Positions 35,369-46,700 of a DNA stretch of 64,000 nt are shown piece by piece. The DNA comes from Barthelona sp. PCE (Eukaryota; Metamonada: BaSk clade): NCBI GenBank assembly GCA_040285745.1, contig JAUFOR010000001.1:1270542-1334541 (forward strand), given 5' to 3'. Under the pieces are notes generated by a model, which did not search any database, was not told the DNA's origin, and saw nothing but the letters and a program-made list of their open reading frames with translations. The first letter of the stretch is position 1; every line of letters starts with the position of its first letter. The translations under genes and the position numbers were made by a program.

Positions 35369-37513
35369 TTACATGTGTCTCAATAATGACAAACGTTGAT
35401 CAAGCTTATTCAATCGCAGATAAAATTGTTCTTCAATTTCATCATATATATCCCGTCTGGGGATGATCTGCTCAGCCACATCATCACATGTGACGCTTAA
35501 AAATTCACTACTGACAGTTTCATCCACAAGAACTGGTTCAATTTTTGGACTGATTGGTGATGTTGCTTTATGCATTGATAAACCTTCAATAGTACTTTTG
35601 AGCTCATCCAAATGACTTCTCAGCACAGACATAACACTTGCATCCTGTGGAAAACATTTTTCTTCAGTAAAAAACTCTTCAAGCTCTTTTTCATCTTTTT
35701 CATTCGACTCATTCGAAATTATTGAATCTTTGCTTGACTTTGGTTCAATTTCAACCGAAATAGATATACGGGAATTACAACCTCCATTAGCGGTAACTTC
35801 AGCAGAAATTAAATCATTATTTTTTCCTACCTCTTCATACTGTTCATGTTCAATGGATGTGTCTATTGAGGCTGCATCGTCACTAGTCACTAGTACAACG
35901 TTTTCACAACGTACCCAACCTTGCAATGTGAAAACACAACGTGTCCACTCACTTACTTTAGCAACATGAGTCAGTTTATCTCCCTTTTTAAGGTCTACCA
36001 CACGCAAAAAGGCACCATCTACTGCTTGATAAAGTGATGTATCATTAACAACAGTGTTTTCTGAAATATGTTGCTCAAGTATTACACCGCCGAATGCTTT
36101 TTTGATCTTTACCCATCCTTCGCAGCTGTCAATGGCACGGACTAGATCATTATATCGCAAAACATGAAGTATATTATCTTCTTCTGTTTTCCCAGCCATT
36201 ACATCACAGTTATCTGATATAATTCTGTAGTATGACGCATCCATTAAATCCGTTGGATTCAACCACATAGAAGGCATCAGAATCGATGAATCTAATACAA
36301 TCGTGTTTTCTGAAACATTCACCTCCTCTTCCTGTGCAATTTCTTCTGTAATAATTGCTACACTTGGGACATCTGTTGTTGATTCAACATCATTATTAAT
36401 GATATTGCTGTTGATAGTGTTTGAACTGAGAGAAAATAAGCTTTTTTCCTCTTCCAGTTCAACAGAATCCGATTCTTCTGTTTCAGGATGTAGAACGAGC
36501 TCCAACGGCTGTGAAGAAGCAAGTGTATCAACCGATAAGCGCATACGATCATCATAGACTATGCTACTAATATCCGCACTTGTTTTAACCGAAAAATCTT
36601 CTTTGTGGATTTCCACACTGGACTCAATGATTGGTTTTTCTGAAGCAACAGTACTAAAACTGATATCACGTGTTGATTGTGCATGCGGTACGACATGTAA
36701 TTTCTTTGGTATTTCAGGAACATTAATGACTTCTTGTGATTTTTTCTTTTTTTGTTTTTCCGAAAATATTTTTTGGGTAATGAGAACAGCCTTTAAATAC
36801 CGTTGCATAGTTCTCATTTGATCTTCTGTTCCACACGAGTACACACCTTTAATTTGCAACCTTCCTTTTTGCTCAAGCGGAAACAGCTTATTTGTAGAAA
36901 AATCTGTCAAATGCATTTTAGAAATTGGAAACAAGAAATTACCCTCAGATGATACTATTTCCACAGTCAATTCTCCACTATGAGGCCATTTCGGAAATGG
37001 AACCATGAAAAAATAGGGTAAATGTGTTCGTTCAGGTCGAAGTTTCATAGGAACACTAACTCTTGGGTATTTAGCATCATTGATGAAAATAAATAAACGG
37101 AAATCAAGCGTAGACGGTACATTATTTATCTCAAAACCATAAACACAAACAAAAAAATAGGTATTGTCTTCAGCAATTTCATTTAATGATTCAATAACAC
37201 TTTCTGGTTGATTTTCGGGTCCTTCAACGACAGAAAGAGACTCTTCTTCCAAAATATGTTGTTCACAAGGCTTAATAATAGCTAAATCAGGAACATTAGA
37301 TTTTTTCTTCTTAAAGATAAGGCTTAAGTTGTTTAAAGTATCATCTATGTCCTCCATGCTTCGCGAGTCAACACCTTTAATTGTTTCATTTTGCCCAGAT
37401 TCCACTTCAATCCCCAAACTAAGAAATTTTGACATTCGTTGGCGCAATTCAATAGTTTTACGCTCAAAAGAGGTTATGTCCGATAAAAGCCTTGCCTGGC
37501 TTTTTTCGTTCAT
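35369..37513 (-). CDS. Coiled-coil, C2-like and SH3-like domain protein
   Basis: This 714-residue protein starts with a short helical segment (SDITSFERKTIELRQRM), then a strand-rich region near 118-225 resembling a C2 or immunoglobulin-like sandwich. A low-complexity Ser/Glu-rich linker follows. Two SH3-like modules come next, near 430-490 (YYRIISDNCDVMAG, then GWVKIKKAF) and 495-550 (LYQAVDGAFLRVVDL, then GWVRCENVVLV), patterned like bacterial-type SH3 folds. The C-terminus has a short coiled coil (EEQFYLRLNKLDQRLSLLR). No enzyme motif is present. A scaffold or adaptor role is the reasonable reading; the family is not recognised. Confidence 0.75.
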   Translation of the reverse strand: MNEKSQARLLSDITSFERKTIELRQRMSKFLSLGIEVESGQNETIKGVDSRSMEDIDDTLNNLSLIFKKKKSNVPDLAIIKPCEQHILEEESLSVVEGPENQPESVIESLNEIAEDNTYFFVCVYGFEINNVPSTLDFRLFIFINDAKYPRVSVPMKLRPERTHLPYFFMVPFPKWPHSGELTVEIVSSEGNFLFPISKMHLTDFSTNKLFPLEQKGRLQIKGVYSCGTEDQMRTMQRYLKAVLITQKIFSEKQKKKKSQEVINVPEIPKKLHVVPHAQSTRDISFSTVASEKPIIESSVEIHKEDFSVKTSADISSIVYDDRMRLSVDTLASSQPLELVLHPETEESDSVELEEEKSLFSLSSNTINSNIINNDVESTTDVPSVAIITEEIAQEEEVNVSENTIVLDSSILMPSMWLNPTDLMDASYYRIISDNCDVMAGKTEEDNILHVLRYNDLVRAIDSCEGWVKIKKAFGGVILEQHISENTVVNDTSLYQAVDGAFLRVVDLKKGDKLTHVAKVSEWTRCVFTLQGWVRCENVVLVTSDDAASIDTSIEHEQYEEVGKNNDLISAEVTANGGCNSRISISVEIEPKSSKDSIISNESNEKDEKELEEFFTEEKCFPQDASVMSVLRSHLDELKSTIEGLSMHKATSPISPKIEPVLVDETVSSEFLSVTCDDVAEQIIPRRDIYDEIEEQFYLRLNKLDQRLSLLRHM

Positions 37514-37594
37514 TTTTGAAAAGGTAATAAAAACAAAACAATATTAAAGAATAGTCCTTAATTTATTCGAACATAGAAGTCAATAAGCACTAAC

Positions 37595-37975
37595 TTAGTC
37601 AGAACGGGCACCACACTTACCACAAGCGTAACGAACGGGAGTTTTCTTCTTGTGGTTAGCCATGTAGACACCAGCACCGCACATCTCACATTCGTAAGTT
37701 AAACGCTCGACGGAACCATCCTCGTTGACCTTGAAAAGTCTGAGAATACCCATCTTCTCGTTCTTGTGCTTGTGCTTGTCCTTCTTGGGGGTCTTGTAGA
37801 CCTTACGCTTGTGCTTCTTCTTACCAGCACCGAGGACGTCCTCGTGAGCGAAGACGGTACAACCCTCTTCAATCTGGTTGATAGCAGAACAGTGAATGTC
37901 CTCAGCAAGCTTTTGTTTCAACATAGCGGTGGTACAAACGGTGGTACCTTGGTTGGTCTTCAAGAAAAAACGCAT
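37595..37975 (-). CDS. RPS27A: Ribosomal protein eS31 (S27a) with a shortened ubiquitin-like N-terminus
   Basis: Residues 52-126 are eS31: the Lys-rich stretch KKKHKRKVYKTPKKDKHKHK and the zinc finger Cys96, Cys99, Cys118, Cys121. The first 51 residues start like ubiquitin (MRFFLKTNQGTTV against MQIFVKTLTGKTI) but lack about 25 residues, have no recognisable Ile44 patch, and end VLGAG instead of RLRGG. Normal processing after Gly-Gly is therefore unlikely, and the piece may stay on the ribosome. A divergent ubiquitin-like domain on this protein has been described in Giardia. The gene is divergent from uL1, 303 bp away, and codon use marks it as highly expressed. Confidence 0.93.
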   Translation of the reverse strand: MRFFLKTNQGTTVCTTAMLKQKLAEDIHCSAINQIEEGCTVFAHEDVLGAGKKKHKRKVYKTPKKDKHKHKNEKMGILRLFKVNEDGSVERLTYECEMCGAGVYMANHKKKTPVRYACGKCGARSD

Positions 37976-38278
37976 CTCAATGTATCGTCAACAAATAGAA
38001 AAGTTAGAAAGATAAAAGGAAGTGAATAATGCTCAAAATCAATATTTACAATCGTATAGGCACTTTATACACAATTATATAACGTATCTAATGCTTAAAG
38101 AACCAAATATAGTCAAAATAAAAGCTTTTTAAAAATACTTCTCAAAAACTTCTTGAACAACTCTTTTTCAACCATTAGATTGTTGTACTATTGTATGTAA
38201 AGAAATTCCAGTGTTGGAATAAACAAGATATACTGTCAAAAACTTCTTTCAAGTTTATAACTTTTATATCATCATAAA
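37976..38278. promoter_or_regulatory. Divergent promoter region of two ribosomal protein genes
   Basis: This 303-bp AT-rich spacer separates the starts of eS31 (minus) and uL1 (plus). It ends with TTATAACTTTTATATCATCATAAA directly before the uL1 ATG. Shared control of two ribosomal genes is plausible. No specific binding site can be named. Confidence 0.4.
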
Positions 38279-38926
38279 ATGTCTAGAATTGGTATTTCCA
38301 TGATTACTGATGCCGTTGAGAACGTCTTCGCCAACATCGAAGAGTCTAAGCGTAACTTCAAGCAGACCATTGAGATTCAGATCGGTCTCAAGGGTTACGG
38401 CAAGAAGGACAAGCGTTTCAACTCCGTTGTCGAAGTTCCTCACGCCACCCGTAAGGTTACTAAGTTCTGTGTTCTTGGTGATGCTTCCCACATTCAACAA
38501 GCTGAGCAATTGGGTTACGAGCTCCGTTCTGTTGATGACCTCAAGGGTCTCAACAAGGAGAAGAAGCTGGTTAAGAAGTTAGCTAAGTCTTATCACTTTT
38601 TCCTTGCTTCCCCTACTGTTGCTCGTACTCTCAACCGTCTTGTTGGTAACACCTTCAACAAATTGGGTAAGTTCCCCACTCCCGTTTTGAAGGGTGAGTC
38701 CCTCGAGAAGAAGGCTGAATCTGGTTGCTGTACTATCCGTTTCAAGCTTCAGAAGGCCTTTGCTTTTAACTACGCTATTGGTCACGAGGAGATGCCTATT
38801 GAGGAGATTGTTCGTAACATTGCTACTTCTCTTGGTTTCCTCATCTCTCTTCTTAAGAAGGGTATGCAGAACCTTGGTTCTGTCCACGTCAAGGGTACTA
38901 TGTGCTCCCCTGTCCGTCTCTACTAA
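38279..38926 (+). CDS. RPL10A: 60S ribosomal protein uL1 (L10a)
   Basis: The 215-residue protein is full length and collinear with eukaryotic uL1: RNFKQTIEIQIGLKGYGKKDKRF near residue 26, VLGDASHIQQAEQLG near 62, FFLASPTVARTLNRLVG near 102, GKFPTPVL near 130, TIRFKLQKAF near 148, and the C-terminal GSVHVKGTMCSPVRLY. uL1 forms the mobile L1 stalk at the ribosomal E site. Codon use is very biased (GGT, CGT, AAG, CTC), giving a reference for highly expressed genes in this genome. The start ATG is the only one that fits. Confidence 0.98.
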   Translation: MSRIGISMITDAVENVFANIEESKRNFKQTIEIQIGLKGYGKKDKRFNSVVEVPHATRKVTKFCVLGDASHIQQAEQLGYELRSVDDLKGLNKEKKLVKKLAKSYHFFLASPTVARTLNRLVGNTFNKLGKFPTPVLKGESLEKKAESGCCTIRFKLQKAFAFNYAIGHEEMPIEEIVRNIATSLGFLISLLKKGMQNLGSVHVKGTMCSPVRLY

Positions 38927-39084
38927 ATAGGATGTGTTTTCGTCTGTACAAGACGTTTTTACCAATACTCACTGCGAAAGCCTGGTTGTTTTTTAAGCAA
39001 TGAGAGTGATTACAAAGTATTGGGAGTTAAGTACAGTTGAAACTCATCTTTTAAGTAAATTTTGCTATGCATGTGCTGTTTTTA

Positions 39085-40584
39085 TTATTTAAATCGATCA
39101 AAGATTGATGTATTTGCTTCATCTTTCTCTTTACGCTCTTGCTTCTCTAATTTCTGCAACTCATATTCAAGACGTTCACGTGTTGTATCCCTTACAAGAG
39201 CCTTCTTTCTGATCAATTTCTTTAGCTGTGTTTGACGACCACGTCCCTTACGCTTATTCTGACGACGGACACGCTTTTCCTTATCTTCTTCAGTCTCTTT
39301 GCTAATAACATTGAGAGTATTTTGAAGTCGCATTAGTTCTTCATGTCTCTTCATCTGTCGTTCATCGCTGTGGATCATACCAACCATACTCTCAAGACCA
39401 ATCATGTCTGCTGGTATCTTTTCAAGTAATTTCTTCACCTCCATTTCTTTTCTTAATTTCTTTGTTGCAAATGGGTTGGCAACATAACCATCAAAGTTAG
39501 CTTGGCCAGCTCCGGGGATGGCCAAGCTCTGGAAACCAGAATTGTGACCAATGCCAAGGAAATCTTCATAAGGACAAAAGCGAGCACCACTAATAATATT
39601 TCCTGGTATTTGATGTGACATATACGTGGAATGACCGCAATCTCTGGCCGATGATGTAGTAAAAACGTTCTGCTTAACTTCTAATGTGTGTCTTGCAGCC
39701 AGTGCTAATAATCCAGTTTGCGATATATCAACTGAAGTAACCGGTCGATGATGTTTCCACGAGTCCATAACCTCAAACTTGCGAAGATCAGAGACGGCAA
39801 CTTCCCTATTACTAGACACTGTGACAAGGTATTTCCCATCATGTGATACACAGAGGTCAACAATGCTTGATTTGTGCGCTCTGTACTGTACGAGAGGGTT
39901 GCTCGAGCCTGGGGCCCATAAAGAAACAATACCATTTGTATGACCAGCACACATAACAGCAGTTTTTGGATTTTGACGGAAGCAATTGATTTTACCTCTT
40001 CCTGCGTGCTTTGTTGCACTCCATTTCGCCACGAGTTCTCCAGTTGACACGTCCTGCCATGCCAGGTTGCCGTCAATACATGATGAACACATCAAGTAGT
40101 GCCATGGAAGATATTCAATGTTCTTTGGTTTCTTGTGATGCTTGAGACGATGGATCTCCAGTCCATCATAGTCGTACAGACATGTGTATTCGTTTGCAAC
40201 TGCAGCTGCAATAAGAGGTGTGTTGTCTAAAACTCGACAATCAACAATCCTCTTATAAATGTGAAATTCAGCAGAAAGCTTAGCATCCTGCCACTCCATG
40301 AGAGATATGTGTCCCTTTTCTCCACCGAGCAGTAACAGACGACCATCGTAAGAATAATCTAAATGATAACTACCGAAATCTAACTCTAGATCCAACATTT
40401 TTGCATTTGTTTGCACATCAACATGCTCAGCAATATCAGTTTGCTTGAATTTATAAGTCTTTTCGAGCCCTTCTGCTTCCAAAGCTCCATAATCTTCAGG
40501 AAGCATTAAATTCATATCAATTTTTGGCCTCTCTTGCTTAATACCCTTCTGCTTCCGGGGATCCTTTGCTTGATGTTTGCCCAT
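39085..40584 (-). CDS. UTP7: UTP7/WDR46 small-subunit processome WD-repeat protein
   Basis: The 499-residue protein has a basic N-terminus, a WD40 propeller (about 75-320) and the diagnostic C-terminal BING4CT-type block: FCPYEDFLGIGHNSGFQSL followed by IPGAGQANFDGYVANPFATKK. The tail is Lys/Arg-rich (RRQNKRKGRGRQTQLKK) and likely nucleolar. UTP7 acts in 18S rRNA maturation in the SSU processome. It starts head-to-head with the CFAP47-like gene, 173 bp apart. Confidence 0.95.
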   Translation of the reverse strand: MGKHQAKDPRKQKGIKQERPKIDMNLMLPEDYGALEAEGLEKTYKFKQTDIAEHVDVQTNAKMLDLELDFGSYHLDYSYDGRLLLLGGEKGHISLMEWQDAKLSAEFHIYKRIVDCRVLDNTPLIAAAVANEYTCLYDYDGLEIHRLKHHKKPKNIEYLPWHYLMCSSCIDGNLAWQDVSTGELVAKWSATKHAGRGKINCFRQNPKTAVMCAGHTNGIVSLWAPGSSNPLVQYRAHKSSIVDLCVSHDGKYLVTVSSNREVAVSDLRKFEVMDSWKHHRPVTSVDISQTGLLALAARHTLEVKQNVFTTSSARDCGHSTYMSHQIPGNIISGARFCPYEDFLGIGHNSGFQSLAIPGAGQANFDGYVANPFATKKLRKEMEVKKLLEKIPADMIGLESMVGMIHSDERQMKRHEELMRLQNTLNVISKETEEDKEKRVRRQNKRKGRGRQTQLKKLIRKKALVRDTTRERLEYELQKLEKQERKEKDEANTSIFDRFK

Positions 40585-40757
40585 TACTAAATAGAATTTT
40601 TAGAAAAGGTGAAATGCGTAGAAGCAAGTGTTAAACTACATCTTATGTATAATTTTTATTTTAAAAGTCCACCTTCGCTGAAAATGACGGTTCTTACTGT
40701 GCATGAATAAAGTTAAAAAGATGTTTTCAGTTCTTTTTTCCTTTTCAAACACTTCAG

Positions 40758-43700
40758 ATGCCATCAAGGCTTTTAGAAGTACCAGATAGCATCGACTTCA
40801 GGCATACGTCGGTTGGAGAGGTTCAAACCGTCACATTTCGCGTGAGAAACCTTAGTTCTTCATCGCGCGTCGTTAGATTGAAACCTCCTAAGCTTTTGCA
40901 ATTCAAACTGAACGCACAGCCACGATTGCCGCTTGCTCCCGGTCTATCCTTAGAATTCTCGATCGAATATCATTGTCAAAATTTGGAAGAGTTGTGTGAT
41001 GAGATTGTGATAGAATCTCCGCTCAAAAGTCGTGTTGAGCGTTTCACTATACCAATTTTCACTCATGTTCCAAAAGGGAATATTATTATACCAGATTCAG
41101 TATTATTTGGTAATATCGTTACAGGTATTCAAGTCTCTAAAGAATTCGAGCTTTTCAATGACGGCGACGTTAGTTCCAAATGTAATTTCCTAATTGATGT
41201 TGAAGGAGTTGAAATTGTACCATCATCCGTTTCATTAGAGTCAAAAGAAAGAAGAAAAATTACAGTATCAGTTAATCCTGAGTACGAGGGGAGCTTCAGA
41301 GCTCTCATTTCATGTGAAAGAACAAATTGTCCCAATCATATGCTGGATATTTCTTACGTTGCGTTTGCTCATGAAGTGCGTATTACACATGCTGGTTTAC
41401 CACTTGAGAAACTAGACTTTGGTGGTCTTTTCTGGGGCCAGAGTATGATTAAGGAGGTGTGTGTTCAGAACAGTAGTGCACTACCCATAATGTGTGATTT
41501 CACCGTGACAAACAAAAGCACAATCGATGACGACACTGCTGAGTCACGTTTAACAGAGACAAGAATGACAACTTTTGAGATGCAGGTACGTGAGAACGGC
41601 ATCCCAGAACCTGTGGTTACGCCTGGACGTTTTTCTGTGCAGCCATTCTCTGAAAAAATCATAAAAATCAATGTGGAGCTTCCTTGTGTAGGTTCCTTCG
41701 TTAAACCACTGAAAGGACACTTTCCGTGTACATTAAAGAGTGTTCCGTTCTTCAGTGGCACAGGTCGTGACTCAACACGTTTTGTTGGTGAATCTTTGGA
41801 TCAAGAGCAGCATTGTTCTGTCTATTACACTGCTGTATCTCCTTTTATTGAACTTTCTGACGCATTTTTGGCCTTTAGAGACTATTCTGTGCACCAGCGC
41901 GCAAGTCAGTCGTTTAAGGTATCCAACGTTGTTGCAAAAGCTATCAAAATTACCATTCCTCAACAGTTTTCATTTCTGAAGTTCATGCCTTCTGAATTCA
42001 TCCTTGAACCACTCGGTGTCACCACGGTGAAAGCAATTTTCTCTCCCAATAATCTTTTGACTCGTCAAAACAAAAATATTGCAGTCAAATGTTCTCCAGT
42101 TGATGGAGATGAAGTAGTGTTTGAGCGTAAGCTTTCTATTCAAGTGGAAGCATCTCATTATTCGTCAGATGTAACTGCGACACGTAAAGAACACTTTGCA
42201 AAGGGTGTATCACGGACAATTAAGGATTTTGAAAAGTTTAATGATGTGGAGATTGTACCCTCTTTGAAAGAGAAGGCTGAAATTGAGGCTTCTATGACCA
42301 AGGATTTATTCCGCACTATGAATCCCGAAGATGCGATCCGCACTGTTAAGGATTTGAAGGGATCACGTAAGTCAACAACACTTAACACTGGAGTCATGAC
42401 ATGGAAACGGAAGACCAAGATGGAGATCTCTGAGAAAGAAGATGATCACAATCTTGGTTACAATCCACTTGATCATCTAATTGCACCAGAGCCCATATTG
42501 CCAGCTGTACTTGATCAACCACTTGTTCAATTGCAGAATGGCCAAACTCATTCTCAGCAAAAAACACTACGTCTTGTTCACGATCAAACAAGGTTATACC
42601 GTCGAAAGTTCTTCAAAGCACCATCAGGTTTTATGGATATGAATATTCCTTCACTGTCTGGTGATGAGATTTCAAACTTAATCCATTGCGATTTTGAGTA
42701 TAATCTTGGTACAGTTGTCGTATTCACAAACCTCAAACGTTCATTCAACATTAAGAATACATCACGTCAAGTTGTCAAGGTTGAGCTTCGTTATTCTCAT
42801 ATTCCGGAGCTTCAACACACATTGAAAGACAATGTTTCAGGTGTGACACAATACATTCCTCCCGATGAAACAGCAGGCTTTGATTTGGACCTCTCTTTCA
42901 CTCGTATGGGTCCCTTACGTCGTAAGATCTTTGTGTACATCAACAATGAACAAGTTTGGGAGCTTCTTTTACTGGGTAATGTTCGGGAAATATCAATACA
43001 AACTGATAAGGAGCAGCTTGATTTCTCCATGAGCGTTATCCCTGAGAAGTGGTGGTTGCAGAAGCAGATCATCACCCTGACCAACGCTTCCAATTCTAAT
43101 GTGAAGGTCAAATGGCTTGATGAAGAAGGGTGCAAATCAGGAGAGATTACTCCTCTTTACGATAATCCAAATGTCCCTGTCCTTGCTTTGCCTGTTTTCC
43201 CTCTTCCCAACACCCTTCCAGTCATCCCAGGATCAAAACCAGGTCACAGATTCTTCTATCTTGAGAAGAACGAGTTTATCATTCCCAGCTCTGGATCCAT
43301 TGATGTAATGGTTCACTTCTTGCCTGGAATCATCTCTGAGTACAATGAGAAACTGATCCTTGAGGTTGTTGGAGGCAAAACTCTATCAATTGACTGTAGT
43401 GCAAAGCTACCAGATACACAGCTTGACATGAGTGCTTCGTTCATTAACTTTGGCACTGTTGGTGTTGGTATGTCACGTTCACGTTCTATTACAATCACAA
43501 ACCCAACAGCACAACCGGTCCAGTACTTTATGAACCAGTTCACACCAAGCAATTGTGTTCGCGTTCCTGATTCAAAGCGATATGGAACTCTTCTTCCCTA
43601 TTCTTCAACCGAAATAATGGTTGAGTTTAAGTCATCGAAGAAAGTTAAGCTGAAGGGTAAAAACATGTTGCGTAGACGTGGTGTTCTTGAGAAAAAGGAT

Positions 43701-46700
43701 AATGGCCTGGTCAAATCATCATCCCCTGTTGACAATATGACCACCACTGCTTCTTCAGTTCGTTCAGGAAAATCTCGAAGAACTAGTCGTACTCAGGATA
43801 CTTACAATGATACAGCATCCACTCTGTCTACGTTTTCACGTGCATCCAAACTGTTTGAAGCATGGAATAACTCCGTTCTTCAGTTTTCAGCAATTGGTTC
43901 CGGGAAGGTCCATTACATTGCTCTTCAAGGCGAAGCTGCTGTACCTGATATCACATTTTCAACACCTATGGTTTCATTCGAAAATATTCAGGTCAACTTC
44001 GTTGAACTTTCAGAGTTAAGTGTCAAGAACAATGCTAAACTTCCAGTTGTTTTATTAGTAGATTTCTCGAAAGAGGGTTTTGCCGATTTTGATATTGTGG
44101 CTCCCAATAATGATAACATCAAACGTGTTGTCACTGATGGTCTGTCATCACCTTATCCTCAGTTTGAATATGAAAAGGATGCTCCCAATCCTGACTCTTT
44201 TGCATTAGAAACATACTCCCCAACGCCATTTGCATTCTCTACAATTGCTCCACTTGACCCACAACGTGTTGAAAGCAAAGTGTATCGTATTTCTGTTGGA
44301 CCCCTATCAACCGTGGAATTCATGCTTGAATTTAAGCCAAAGGTTGCTTGCTCAATCACAACTAAATTTCCTATTTCTTATCCTGGTTTTTCAGCATCTT
44401 ATCTCCCCATTCCAATGATAAAAGCCACTTCTGAGATGCCCTCAGTTTTACTTAATAAGGGTGAGGTTAATTTCTTCAACAAGATCGTCGTTCCACCCAC
44501 ATTAAAGAAGGCAATTTATCATGAGGAAGTTATTCTTACCAATACATCTGATCATGTTACGAGATTCACTGCTGCGTTTGAGAACCAAACGACTAATAAC
44601 CCTTTCAAGCTAAATATTTCCAGTGGCATTCTTGCTCCAAACACTTCAACATCTGTACAGGTTACTTATTGGCCACGTGAAGTATCTTCATCTGAGAACA
44701 AGATTATATTCATTGAAGAAGGTTCTGAAACTATCTTTGGTGCAGTTAACGTTAAGGGTGTTGCCTTAGCTCCATTTATGCGTTTCGATCCTCCCGTTGT
44801 TCAGTTGCCAACAGTTCCAGTCCACGATTCTGTAACTGTCACTGTTGTAGTTGAGGCATTTGGTATTAATAATGGTGAATTTGAAGTTATCCTTCCTCCC
44901 GATCAGGAGCACTTCCCCTTCGAAGTTGATTATATTGACGGACAAAGTATCACATACAGTACTAACCGCATTCGTATCAACATTACATTCATGCCCAATA
45001 GACCTTTATCCTTTGACACTCGCATCCAAGCAGTGTTGCACACCATTGAAGGTTTTGCAATCAAAGAGTCTTTCCGTTTAATTGGTATGAGTGATATTGC
45101 CATCATTAACACATGGCCAACATTGGCGACTCTACGTGATGGATCATTCACAAGATTGCTTGCCAGTACTGGTAACCTTGATACAGTCCAGATTCCACAG
45201 CAGATGGATCTTACAGAAGTTATGGGTAATGTCACGGATTTGATTCGTCCTTTATTCCCACTGTTCTGTGAAGATACGACGTCTGTTAATTTGTTTAGCA
45301 CCTGTGTACGTTATCTCAATATTGCAATCTCAAAGGTTGTTCTTCCGGTTGACATTGAAGCATTTGCCCTCTCACAAGGTCGTCTGCTTCTAAACGCTGT
45401 TGAAGATCTCACATCAAAGCAGATGAGTGGTGTTGCTGAACGTTTCCGTCGTGGAATTGAAATTCCTCCTTCAGTTATTATTGAAAACGTTCGAAAAATC
45501 CTCGTTTGTTTACAATCATATGGATGTCTTGTTAACACTATTAAACCTCAATATCTTTGTAGTAAGGATGTTTTCGTCGAATATTGCACGATTGAATGTC
45601 TGAGCATCTTCCCAAGAAATTACATTTGTCCTGAAGGAACAGAGTTGATGCTTAATAAGTACTTTGCTGATCATTATGTTCAGGTTAGCGTTCAAGCATA
45701 TACTCTTATTGTACTCCAATTGATTAGAACTTTCCTTCTTGTCAAACTATCAAAGAAGAGTATTTTAGGTGTTGTTGCTCGTTATGCTGATGTTTCTCCT
45801 CAGAACGTCAAGATGGTTCAGTCACAATTCAGTGGGTCGTTATCACTGGAAGAGTCGTATCTGATTGATTGGTGTCATAACATCGTGTTAACTTTTAAAG
45901 AGAATAACGTGAAGAAGTTACCTTTTCTCAAGAACATTAAGGGTATCCATAACAACAATGATACATTCATTGGTGCACTATTGAGTGAAGGTGTTATGTA
46001 TACGCTCTTATTATACGCATATTGTCCTTTCCTTATTCAGTCATCTGAGTTTAATGCTATGTTGGATCTCCTTAAGGAGTACAGTAAGGCACAGGGTGAT
46101 GCTTTGTCATCTTCTACGTGTTTAATCATGTCCCCTCATCGCCGTTTCAAGATGATGTCTCTTTTCCTCGAAGTTTGTACTTACATCGGTTTACCGTCAT
46201 TCTGCGATGCTCATCAGCTGATCAGTGAGGATCCACGTGTCCATATTATGGTTCTTAACTATTTATACACTGTTTTACCTCCTTACTCGTCATCAACGCC
46301 GTTAACTTTCTCAGGTGAGATTAACACTTCCATGCGTCAGGACATCGAGCTTAGAAATCCTAACAAACGGGATCTATTCTACAGAGTTGCTTGGTTTAAC
46401 AACAATGGTCTGTTCAGGTTGACTGATAAGATGGACAACTCATCATCGTCCTTAAGTCGTATTGGTTCAACGCTTTCACGTACCAGAAGTAAGTCTATGG
46501 CGAAGATGTCTTTGGTGGACAAGAAAGATGTGAAGTTGGATCCTGATAGTAAGAAGTTGTTGAATTTGAGCTTCTTTTCAACATTCTCCAAGGATGATGT
46601 GGCAACTCTGCTCTTCCTTCCTGTTCATGAGGACAATGGTGGTAAACTCGTTGGTCCAATTATCTTTACGATCAACTTCAAGACCAAACCATCTCTTCCT

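Noticed and set aside
35278-35466. 62-codon plus frame starting next to the seven-TM gene
   Set aside because: Its second half overlaps the coding end of the C2/SH3-like gene on the other strand, and it has no family features.
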